NCBI RefSeq assembly: GCF_051961495.1
Contig: NZ_JBQCDF010000250.1
Coordinates: forward strand, 1 to 12,814
Length of the DNA stretch: 12,814 nucleotides
Reading direction: 5' to 3'
From: Cytophaga sp051961495
GTDB lineage: Bacteria > Bacteroidota > Bacteroidia > Cytophagales > Cytophagaceae
The position numbers were made by a program, and so were the translations under genes. Below the pieces are notes generated by a model. That model was given only the letters and a program-made list of their open reading frames with translations, was not told the origin of the DNA and did no database searches. Each line of letters begins with the position of its first letter. The stretch's first letter is position 1. Below, piece by piece: positions 1-6,617 of the stretch.

Positions 1-187
1 GCTGATCTTTTAAAACTGCATTTGAAATTTTTATTTCACCAAAGGGTAATTCTTTTGCATATTTTGTTTCAAACAGGTCAATGGAAGAGATGCCGCAGAT
101 GCCTTTTTGCAAAGCAGTCCTGTTGCTATCGACACTATCGCCAATAGCACTGATCATACCTATTCCAGTGACAACAATTCTGCTCAC
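1..187 (-). CDS. Beta-ketoacyl-ACP synthase, FabF-like (N-terminal fragment)
   Basis: Only the first 62 codons are inside the window; the gene continues past position 1. The N-terminus reads SRIVVTGIGMISAIGDSV, the usual opening of FabF/KAS II-type condensing enzymes, followed by the typical LQKGICGISSIDLF segment. The active-site Cys and the two His lie outside the window and cannot be checked. The start is a GTG at 187, three bases after the stop of the acyl carrier protein gene, so the two are probably translationally coupled and the ACP is its likely partner. In this locus it presumably extends the acyl or aryl-polyene chain of a flexirubin-type pigment; that role is inferred from context. 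A chain-length-factor homologue cannot be excluded without the rest of the protein. Confidence 0.85.
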   Translation of the reverse strand, partial: MSRIVVTGIGMISAIGDSVDSNRTALQKGICGISSIDLFETKYAKELPFGEIKISNAVLKDQ

Positions 188-190
188 GAG

Positions 191-454
191 TTATTTGGTT
201 CTGTTTTTCTCAATGAAGTCAACCATGGTATTGATATCTACCAGGATTTTGCGCCCTTCTTTTGGGTCGGTAATCTTGATGCCGTATTCTCTATCGAGTA
301 ATACAATCAATTCCAGTGAATCGATTGAGTCAAGGCCAAGGCCTTCACCGAATAGAGGTTCATCATCTTTAATATCTTCCGGTGTTACAGAGATGAGATT
401 TAAAAACTTGATGATTTGTTCTTTCAGTTGATATTTAAGTTCAGGTGTTCCCAT
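191..454 (-). CDS. Acyl carrier protein
   Basis: This 87-residue protein has the size and helical pattern of a discrete ACP. The phosphopantetheine site is GLGLDSIDSLEL, with Ser43 as the expected attachment point for the 4'-phosphopantetheine arm. An acidic helix (SLELIVLLDREYGI) follows, as in other ACPs. It sits 16 bp downstream of the ABC permease gene and 3 bp upstream of the FabF-like gene, so it is most likely the dedicated carrier for this pigment locus rather than the housekeeping fatty-acid ACP. It would hold the growing chain for the condensing enzymes and possibly pass it to the BtrH-like protein encoded upstream. The ATG at 454 is the only good start. Confidence 0.9.
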   Translation of the reverse strand: MGTPELKYQLKEQIIKFLNLISVTPEDIKDDEPLFGEGLGLDSIDSLELIVLLDREYGIKITDPKEGRKILVDINTMVDFIEKNRTK

Positions 455-470
455 GGTATATATATTGTGT

Positions 471-1754
471 TCAGATCAGATTTTTCTTTTTAAGGCCCAC
501 AATCGTGATGCCCTGGATGATAATAATAAAGCCTATAATCGGTAATGCATTTTCAAGAATGTCGGTTAGAGAGCCGCGCTCAAGAAACAAACCGTAATAA
601 GATTCAAGGCACCAGTAGAGTGGGGAGCATTTCATGATAACGGCAAAAGATTGCGGCATGGCAAAGGATGGTACCAGTATACCGCTGACAGCAGCTAAGA
701 TTACAATAGACACAGCGCCGAAACCATTTGCCTGTTCCTGTGTTTGTGCAAAGGTGCCTACACAGATCGCATAGCTGATGGCACACCAGCCGGAAAGCAG
801 GGATATAACCAGCAAGCCGATCAGGTCTGCCGGTAAGTTTAGTTTAGGTAAGCCGATATGCGGGAATAGCCAGATCCCTAAAGAGAAAATTACAAACACT
901 TGTGATAAGGTTACAACCAGAAAGGTGATTTGTTTGGAAAGCAAACCCACCAGATAATTGGTAGGCAACGTTTTTAGGCGGATGTAGCTGCCGCTTAATT
1001 TTTCTTTTACCACACTGCCGCCAAGGGAGATTACAATGAAGAACATGGCGAAAATAGTCCATGCGGGAACATTGTGCTGTGTAGCGTTTGGAATACTTTT
1101 GCTGCCGTCTTTTGCAGCAGGAATTTCTTCGATGGAAATATTTTTCTGCAGAATCTCCATTTGTAACGTTTCCGGCATAGGTTTTTCATTCAGTGTTACA
1201 TACATGTGCTGCACTAATTTTTTTCCTTCAATGATCTGTACCGCGCTGGATAAGCCACCGTTAATGGATTGCAGAAACGATTGCTGCAGCACGGGATTGT
1301 ACATACAGATAATGGAATTGATCTTTTTCGCTTCCTTCTTTTTTAAGGAGTCGGAAGATAAACCGAATTCCTGCAATGCCTTTGAAGAAAGCTCTATAGA
1401 TTTTTCATTGATCGCGGATGAAAAATTTGCAGGGATAACAATAGCAACCAAGGCATCCTTTTCATGCATGGTTGTATTCAAGGCTTCCGTACTTAAGCTG
1501 TTTGAAACCTGTGTGATCTCAAACATGCCGATCTGCTTTAATGCTGAAATGAATTCAGCGCCTGTTTTCCCAGCATCTTTATTGCATACCAGCAAAGGAA
1601 TTTTATTTTCATTCACCAATTCAAACGTACTGTTCTGGATGCTTGTTATTACAAGCACCAGAGCAATGGGCATAACGAACATAAGGATCAATCCAACCTT
1701 ATCGCGGATAAGGAGTAAAGTGTCTTTACGTATGGTTGCCCAGAGTTTGAACAT
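471..1754 (-). CDS. ABC-2 type transporter permease
   Basis: The 427-residue protein has the layout of the ABC-2/YhgE-DrrB type permeases: a short cytoplasmic N-terminus, one membrane helix at about 20-40, a large extracytoplasmic domain of about 190 residues (41-229), then five hydrophobic segments at roughly 230-248, 272-296, 310-333, 341-362 and 403-421. The motif GSVVKEKLSGSYIRLKTLP just after the second helix is the usual cytoplasmic coupling loop of this family. It begins 3 bp after the stop of the ATPase gene, so the two very likely form one transporter in the inner membrane. Its position inside the dar/flexirubin-type operon suggests export of the pigment or an intermediate; the substrate is inferred, not shown. 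Confidence 0.88.
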   Translation of the reverse strand: MFKLWATIRKDTLLLIRDKVGLILMFVMPIALVLVITSIQNSTFELVNENKIPLLVCNKDAGKTGAEFISALKQIGMFEITQVSNSLSTEALNTTMHEKDALVAIVIPANFSSAINEKSIELSSKALQEFGLSSDSLKKKEAKKINSIICMYNPVLQQSFLQSINGGLSSAVQIIEGKKLVQHMYVTLNEKPMPETLQMEILQKNISIEEIPAAKDGSKSIPNATQHNVPAWTIFAMFFIVISLGGSVVKEKLSGSYIRLKTLPTNYLVGLLSKQITFLVVTLSQVFVIFSLGIWLFPHIGLPKLNLPADLIGLLVISLLSGWCAISYAICVGTFAQTQEQANGFGAVSIVILAAVSGILVPSFAMPQSFAVIMKCSPLYWCLESYYGLFLERGSLTDILENALPIIGFIIIIQGITIVGLKKKNLI

Positions 1755-1757
1755 GAT

Positions 1758-2507
1758 TTAATTTCTATATGCTTTACCGGTTAATTTTAAGAACAAAGAT
1801 TCCAGGTCTGATTCTTTATACGCCCGGAGTAATTCGTTTGTATTGTCGCAGGCTAGTAATTTTCCATGGTCCATCAATGCAATGCGTATACACAGGTCTT
1901 CGGCTTCTGCCAGCTGGTGCGAAGTATAGACAAGCGTCATGCCTTGTTGATTTAACTCTTTTAAATATTCAATAACCGCATGGCGCGTTTGAATATCAAC
2001 GCCAACGGTTGGTTCATCGAGGAAAAGGATTGCAGGTTTGTGCAGTACACCGATTGCAAGATTTACGCGGCGTTTCATTCCGCCCGAAAATGTTTTTACA
2101 GGTTTGGTTGCAACATCTTTTAAGCCCAGCACTTCCAGCAGCTCGTTCGTACGTTTGCCGATCTCTGCTTGATTAAGTCCGGCCCAGGCACCGAAGAAAT
2201 GCAGGTTTTCACGCGGACTTAATTCTTCATACAAAGAAAAATCCTGAGGCACATAACCAAACAATTTCCGAATGGATTTATGCTGTACAGGTTGTCCATA
2301 TAAATGCACCGTACCTTGCTGCGCATTCAGTAAGCCGGTCATCAGACTCAAGAGCGTAGATTTACCGGCACCATTCGGACCGAACAATCCAAACCGTTCG
2401 CCTTCCAGGATACGCAGGTTGAAGTCGTTGAAATACACGCCTGAGTTTTCTGTATAGTGAAAACTCAGGCGTGTAATTTCTATGGCAGGTCTTTTTACTT
2501 CTGCCAT
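1758..2507 (-). CDS. ABC transporter ATP-binding protein
   Basis: A complete 249-residue nucleotide-binding domain with every expected motif: Walker A GPNGAGKST (43-51), Q-loop Gln88 in YVPQDFSLYEELS, signature FSGGMKRR (140-147), Walker B ILFLDEP (160-166) with catalytic Glu165, D-loop Asp171, and switch His197 in YTSHQ. The sequence is closest in style to CcmA/DrrA-type importer-exporter ATPases that pair with ABC-2 permeases, and the permease gene follows after 3 bp. Its start (ATG 2507) overlaps the end of the BtrH-like gene by 13 bp, which implies translational coupling between the two. It should energise transport of a product of this operon. Confidence 0.93.
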   Translation of the reverse strand: MAEVKRPAIEITRLSFHYTENSGVYFNDFNLRILEGERFGLFGPNGAGKSTLLSLMTGLLNAQQGTVHLYGQPVQHKSIRKLFGYVPQDFSLYEELSPRENLHFFGAWAGLNQAEIGKRTNELLEVLGLKDVATKPVKTFSGGMKRRVNLAIGVLHKPAILFLDEPTVGVDIQTRHAVIEYLKELNQQGMTLVYTSHQLAEAEDLCIRIALMDHGKLLACDNTNELLRAYKESDLESLFLKLTGKAYRN

Positions 2508-3511
2508 TTTACGGTACTTAATTCTTTGAAAGCTTTTTTCTCAAGTTCAGAAATCTCAACCAGGTAATCACCCATGAGATTGAAGTCTGCCTGTGAAGTT
2601 ATACGTCCTTTATAAATGCCGGCGGCTTGTATAGCGGCGTTGCGCCACATGTCTCCGGATTGGGTAAATAGTTTCGAAATTTCAGGCAGGCGGTCATCAT
2701 TATGAAAAGTATGTGCCTGTTGAAGAAATGCTCCATAGATAAAACGGAAACCGCCACCACCTGTACCGATCTCTTCCTGCATACGCACAAGTTGAGCCAG
2801 GTATAAGCCGGCTTTTTCGATGCCCAATTTATCTCTCCAGTTTTTGATTTTATTTCCTGTGTACTTGATACCGCTAACACCAGCGAAGCCTCCAGGTATA
2901 TAGAGCATATCGCGGATGTTTCTTTTTACACCTGTTACAATTGCTTTGCGGATCTGATCGTCTGATACAGGTTTCGCTTGTTTCGGGAAATAGATCTGCC
3001 CCTTTGGTGCCAGCGCTCCTTTGGCAAAACGCACACGTTCCAGTTCATAGGAACTAAGTACATTGGTAGTTTCCATCACCGGATCGCTGATGTGATAATT
3101 GTCGCCTTCTTTGCCGAACACAATAAGGTTGTGTGCATTGAAGTGGAATCTATATTCTTTCGGGAAGTAGCTTAGAAAATATACGCCTACCTGGCACCCA
3201 ACCGGCTGGCCGGTTTTAATGCACTCATCCAGGAATTGCTGCGCCTTAGCTGGTGAAATGAATGTTTTACGCACCACATCAATACCCAGTGATTGAGCAG
3301 TACGTTTGAAAATCAAACCCGGCATGGTACGGAATGCAATGGCAGGACCGTTGTTGATTTTCATCAAGGGTATATAAATAAAAAATAAACCTGAGCCAAT
3401 GCCAAATGCAAGAGGCTCGGTAATTTGAGAAACACCAACATTGCGGAGCAGATTGGTGGTAACACCATTCTCGCAATGGGCAGCTTGCAGGTGGTTGAAT
3501 GTATCAGCCAT
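2495..3511 (-). CDS. BtrH-like protein (butirosin protein H N-terminal domain plus helical DUF4872-type domain)
   Basis: The 338-residue protein opens with the family hallmark HCENG (12-16) in an N-terminal papain/C39-like fold, followed by GIGSGLFFIY and, further on, FHFNAHNLIVFG and ISDPV. Cys13, His127 and Asp143 fit a thiol catalytic triad; this assignment comes from motif spacing only. The C-terminal half (about 200-338) is helical and matches the DUF4872 region usually fused to this domain. BtrH itself moves an acyl group from an ACP to an aminoglycoside in butirosin synthesis. Here an ACP, two ketosynthases and DarAB are neighbours, so an acyl-transfer role from ACP to a resorcinol hydroxyl is plausible but unproven. 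A processing peptidase is the main alternative. It overlaps the preceding gene by 8 bp and the following ATPase gene by 13 bp. Confidence 0.82.
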   Translation of the reverse strand: MADTFNHLQAAHCENGVTTNLLRNVGVSQITEPLAFGIGSGLFFIYIPLMKINNGPAIAFRTMPGLIFKRTAQSLGIDVVRKTFISPAKAQQFLDECIKTGQPVGCQVGVYFLSYFPKEYRFHFNAHNLIVFGKEGDNYHISDPVMETTNVLSSYELERVRFAKGALAPKGQIYFPKQAKPVSDDQIRKAIVTGVKRNIRDMLYIPGGFAGVSGIKYTGNKIKNWRDKLGIEKAGLYLAQLVRMQEEIGTGGGGFRFIYGAFLQQAHTFHNDDRLPEISKLFTQSGDMWRNAAIQAAGIYKGRITSQADFNLMGDYLVEISELEKKAFKELSTVKWQK

Positions 3512-3908
3512 GAGTAGTAATATCTTTAAGTTGGCTCACAGAAACTTCAAAAAGTTCAGCATATTTTTTTAATTTATTTTCTGAAAGCTTATTGAACACA
3601 GCCGGTTTGAAATGTCTTTTGATGGTCCATTTCCAGAATCCGGTATAAGCAGACACAATGCTCAGATCCATTACTCTGAGTTCGATGTAATAAGGGATAG
3701 GACTTACTTCGCCTTTCAATACCTTTTCTTTAGCGGAAGCAACTTTTTTTTCGATATCATCCCAGGTGATTCCGAGAGCTGCAGCTTTTACTTCCCAGCC
3801 TCTGCTCAACTGCGTTACATAATTGCCGGATTCATCCACGGCATAGCACACTTCTTTTGTAAACTTATCCAACACACTCGGGTCTTGTGGTATTTCGTCT
3901 TTTTTCAT
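3504..3908 (-). CDS. Conserved-looking protein of unknown function in the pigment operon
   Basis: I do not recognise a named family for this 134-residue protein. It has no signal peptide and no clear membrane helix, so it is probably cytoplasmic. It is rich in Lys and Glu and appears mostly helical, with an aromatic stretch near the middle (IPYYIELRVM, then FWKWTIKRHF). The C-terminal part, LSENKLKKYAELFEVSVSQL, has the look of a small helical bundle and faintly recalls the end of an XRE-type helix-turn-helix, but no full DNA-binding motif is present. It starts at ATG 3908, 38 bp after the ketosynthase gene, and its last 8 bp overlap the BtrH-like gene, so its product is probably needed in step with that protein, perhaps as an accessory subunit. 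Confidence 0.8.
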   Translation of the reverse strand: MKKDEIPQDPSVLDKFTKEVCYAVDESGNYVTQLSRGWEVKAAALGITWDDIEKKVASAKEKVLKGEVSPIPYYIELRVMDLSIVSAYTGFWKWTIKRHFKPAVFNKLSENKLKKYAELFEVSVSQLKDITTHG

Positions 3909-3946
3909 GTGCTTCTGATTTTAAAAGTATAAAATGAGAATTCGTT

Positions 3947-5095
3947 TTAGCAAACGGTAAGCATAGCGAAAACATAAGAGAAGCGAGAACTCTCAGGAAC
4001 CAGTAAAAGTATTTTTTCGTCCTTCTTTAATTTTCCGCTGTTAAATAATTCATCGACCATTAAATAAATGGAACCGGCGCCGACATTGCCGACCGTGGAA
4101 AGATTGGTGAACCACTTTTCTTCCGGGATGGCCATGCCATTTTCAGCCAGCTTATCTGCAATTTTGTTTTTGAAAAATTCACTGGACATGTGCGGAAGGA
4201 AATGGGTGATTTCATTTACCGACTGTCCGTGTTTATCTAGCGATGCTTTTAATTTATCATAGCCAAACTCAATGATATGTTTACTCAGAAGTTTCACATC
4301 CTGTTTAATGCTGAGTATTGATTTAGATACAACCTCTTCCGGTGTATAATCCATATAGCTTTTCAGTGTTCCGTCTTCGAGTTTGTCGCTGGCCATGTAC
4401 ATGCAGGCTTCTACCTGGTGTGCATAGGAAACAGCTTCCATCCAGTCGATACGCAGACTTAATCCATCGGTATTCGGTTTGTCTGATAGCAGGAATGCTC
4501 CGGCGCCATCTGACAGCATCCAGCGAAGAAATTCTTTTTCAAAGCTGATGCTTGGATTTTCTTCCAGTTCCAGTAATTTCTGAACTTCGTCTTCAAATGT
4601 ATCAGAGCGTAAGATTCTGGATAAGCGTTCAGATGCTGAAGCTACTGCTGTAGATACTTCACCGGAACGAACAGATAGAAATGCATATTTCAATGCATGC
4701 ATGCCTGCGCAGCATACACCCGATGGCGATACGACTTCTATGGCATTTGTTTCAGGAAGCCAGCCGTGCACCATAACCGCGTGTGAAGGCATCATCTGGT
4801 CGGGACTGGACGTACCACAGCTTAAGAGTTCAATGCTTTTTAAGCCATCAGCCTTATCGTTGAATAATTTACGGATGGCCAGTGAAGCCATCTGTGCATT
4901 GGTATGAGTTGCTGTACCATCTTTTTGTATAGCATAGAAACGACGTTTAATACCGTTATTTCTAAGTACAATACGTTTTGATTTAGAATTCTTTTCATTG
5001 ATCAGGCCAAGATATTCTTCCATTTCATCATTTGAAATCGGATCATTTGGAAAAAAACTCGCCGTCTTTGTAATATATACTTGTTTCGCTGACAT
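3947..5095 (-). CDS. darB: DarB-like ketosynthase (FabH/KAS III fold), dialkylresorcinol synthesis
   Basis: A thiolase-fold condensing enzyme of 382 residues. The KAS III triad is intact: Cys129 in GVCCAGMHAL, His302 in FLPHMSS and Asn337 in STVGNVGAGS. DarB enzymes join two beta-ketoacyl thioesters into a 1,3-cyclohexanedione, which the flavodoxin-like DarA aromatises to a dialkylresorcinol. The assignment rests on the KAS III sequence together with the adjacent DarA gene, 11 bp upstream. I chose ATG 5095; an in-frame TTG at 5101 would add two residues (numbering here is from ATG 5095) and cannot be excluded. The preceding residue Cys128 makes an unusual Cys-Cys pair at the active site. A generic KAS III is the alternative, but the gene pairing argues for DarB. 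Confidence 0.85.
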   Translation of the reverse strand: MSAKQVYITKTASFFPNDPISNDEMEEYLGLINEKNSKSKRIVLRNNGIKRRFYAIQKDGTATHTNAQMASLAIRKLFNDKADGLKSIELLSCGTSSPDQMMPSHAVMVHGWLPETNAIEVVSPSGVCCAGMHALKYAFLSVRSGEVSTAVASASERLSRILRSDTFEDEVQKLLELEENPSISFEKEFLRWMLSDGAGAFLLSDKPNTDGLSLRIDWMEAVSYAHQVEACMYMASDKLEDGTLKSYMDYTPEEVVSKSILSIKQDVKLLSKHIIEFGYDKLKASLDKHGQSVNEITHFLPHMSSEFFKNKIADKLAENGMAIPEEKWFTNLSTVGNVGAGSIYLMVDELFNSGKLKKDEKILLLVPESSRFSYVFAMLTVC

Positions 5096-5106
5096 CCTCA
5101 ACTGTG

Positions 5107-6009
5107 TTAATTCAATCCCTGGTAATGTTGTTTCTTTTTGTTGATCTGTTTTTTCAAAAAGGGTTTAAATAAAATTTCATTGACACCTACTACGATTGGA
5201 GCTACAATAAATAATGCAATCAATAAATAATATTTAAAACCCGTTACCCAGGGTTTTCTGTTTTGTTTTGTAATAATCAGATTTGCCCAGATAGAAAACA
5301 GACGGCCCGCTCTTTGTTCAATAAACATAAGATTTGGTTTTATTTCCACTGCTTTTTGTGCAATCAGGGTATTCTGTAATCCATTCCAGTCATTCTTATT
5401 CAGGTATTCCAACACCGTCTTACCAAATACAGAAGCCGACTGAATGTCCTGATCCGAAACTCCGGGTTTGGGAAATACAGATAAATATCGCTCTTTTTTT
5501 CCACTTAACATCCAGTAAAGAATACTTACTGCGCTCAGGTGATTGTTGTGCTTGTCGATTAATGCTATATTTCCAACCAATTGGGCATCAATTGATTTAA
5601 GGATTTTTTTTATTTTTTCCTGGGCATTCAGCCACATATTCCGCGCACCGATCAGCGTTATTACAGGCGTATTTTTCATTACTGCCTGAACAGATGAATT
5701 TTGTAAAATCGATGTGGCTGGAATACTTGGCGACAAGTACCAGGGTTGATATGCGAAAATGATCAGATCATAAGCAGTACGTTTCAGTGTGAAAGCTTTT
5801 AATTCTGCAGGAATTCCCAAAACACTTTCAGGCATAGTGTCAAAGAAACGATCGGATGTCCAGGGAAAGACATGTTCATTTTTTAACTCTACAGCTACTT
5901 TTTCAATGGTTATACCTGGAGCATGAGCCAAAGGTTGAATGAAATTATCAACGATCTGGCCTAACTGGCCGGTTTGAGTATAATAAATTACTAAAATATT
6001 TTTTTCCAT
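5107..6009 (-). CDS. darA: DarA-like flavodoxin-fold enzyme, dialkylresorcinol aromatase
   Basis: The 300-residue protein begins with a flavodoxin-like strand-loop-helix, ILVIYYTQTGQLGQIV, where TQTGQ (11-15) is in the position of an FMN phosphate loop. A second conserved-looking segment, FAYQPWYLSPSIPA (85-98), lies where flavodoxins hold the flavin ring. These features and adjacency to the DarB-like gene identify it as the dialkylresorcinol-forming DarA, thought to oxidise the cyclohexanedione made by DarB. The C-terminus is distinctive: a hydrophobic helix at about 259-280 followed by a strongly basic tail (KKQINKKKQ), so the enzyme is probably held at the inner membrane with its catalytic part in the cytoplasm. 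It starts 12 bp after the upstream secreted-protein gene and lies 11 bp before darB. Confidence 0.82.
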   Translation of the reverse strand: MEKNILVIYYTQTGQLGQIVDNFIQPLAHAPGITIEKVAVELKNEHVFPWTSDRFFDTMPESVLGIPAELKAFTLKRTAYDLIIFAYQPWYLSPSIPATSILQNSSVQAVMKNTPVITLIGARNMWLNAQEKIKKILKSIDAQLVGNIALIDKHNNHLSAVSILYWMLSGKKERYLSVFPKPGVSDQDIQSASVFGKTVLEYLNKNDWNGLQNTLIAQKAVEIKPNLMFIEQRAGRLFSIWANLIITKQNRKPWVTGFKYYLLIALFIVAPIVVGVNEILFKPFLKKQINKKKQHYQGLN

Positions 6010-6021
6010 CTGGCAATACTA

Positions 6022-6525
6022 TTACGGGAACATATCAGGTGTAAGGACAGAAGATGTTTTACTGTAATTTTTGACAGCTTCTTTAACAACAGCCGGAAGA
6101 GTCTTGTAATTGGTTGTAATGAAAGATTTATCTTCGGTTATGTTTTTATTGTATCCCAGAAACTTCGGAGCTTTCTCCTGGATCATCAGCCTTAAAAAAC
6201 GATACTCTGTATTATCCGGGGCGCTCTTGATTGCATGCTCTAATTTGGCATTCCCTTCTTTAAATACAGACAATTTATCTTTAGGATTACCTATTATATC
6301 CGCTTTCTTCATTAGCAGAGCGCCTTCAAAAGCTTCCTTTTCATTAAAATCTGAACGCTGAATGGTTTTCAGTTCTGCTGAAATAAGAGCTAAGTCATTT
6401 TTTGAAAAAATTTTATAGAAATTTTCCTTATCATATACAGCAATAGATTGACCGGATATTATTCCAGCAAAGATATTGAGCAAAACGCATATGGATAGTG
6501 AAATAGAAGTCATTTCTAAAATCAT
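6022..6525 (-). CDS. Small secreted helical protein of unknown function, first gene of the pigment operon
   Basis: A 167-residue protein with a hydrophobic N-terminus (about 6-24) that resembles a signal peptide, with cleavage likely near GQSIA, although the n-region lacks a positive charge. The mature part is helical; LEHAIKSAPDNTEYRFLRL (95-113) looks like a TPR-type helix pair, and the KAPKFLGY segment follows it. No named family is assigned. The start is uncertain: ATG 6525 lies only a few bases from the predicted transcription start, while ATG 6513 (Met5) would leave a leader of about 15 bases and a cleaner signal peptide. It is separated from darA by 12 bp, so a periplasmic role linked to pigment synthesis or placement is possible. 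Confidence 0.78.
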   Translation of the reverse strand: MILEMTSISLSICVLLNIFAGIISGQSIAVYDKENFYKIFSKNDLALISAELKTIQRSDFNEKEAFEGALLMKKADIIGNPKDKLSVFKEGNAKLEHAIKSAPDNTEYRFLRLMIQEKAPKFLGYNKNITEDKSFITTNYKTLPAVVKEAVKNYSKTSSVLTPDMFP

Positions 6526-6532
6526 TCAATAT

Positions 6533-6563
6533 CAAAGATAAAGAATACAGCGCCTTTCTACAA
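6533..6563 (-). promoter_or_regulatory. Bacteroidota-type promoter of the dar/pigment operon
   Basis: On the minus strand TATCTTTG (6540-6533) matches the Bacteroidota -7 consensus TAnnTTTG exactly. A TTG (6563-6561) lies 20 bases further upstream, within the usual 17-23 base spacing for the -33 element. The expected transcription start is around 6526-6530, directly before the first gene of the operon. No other gene on this strand has a comparable match upstream, so this is likely the main promoter for all nine genes. Confidence 0.65.
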
Positions 6564-6617
6564 CACAATCAGAAATAATAAAAGCGCCTTTTAAAATCAC
6601 GCCAAGAGTTGCGGGAG

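Noticed and set aside
81..431. 116-codon plus-strand open frame over the ACP and FabF-like genes
   Set aside because: It is antisense to two clearly recognisable genes and has a low-complexity Ser/Ile-rich translation.
1036..1761. 241-codon plus-strand open frame opposite the ABC permease gene
   Set aside because: It lies wholly within the permease coding region; its hydrophobic, Cys-rich translation is what the reverse strand of a membrane-protein gene gives, and it has no family features.
6579..6593. Small dyad TAAAAG-CGC-CTTTTA after the kinase-like gene as a terminator
   Set aside because: The stem has only six pairs with a single G-C and a three-base loop, and no continuous T-run follows on the minus strand.
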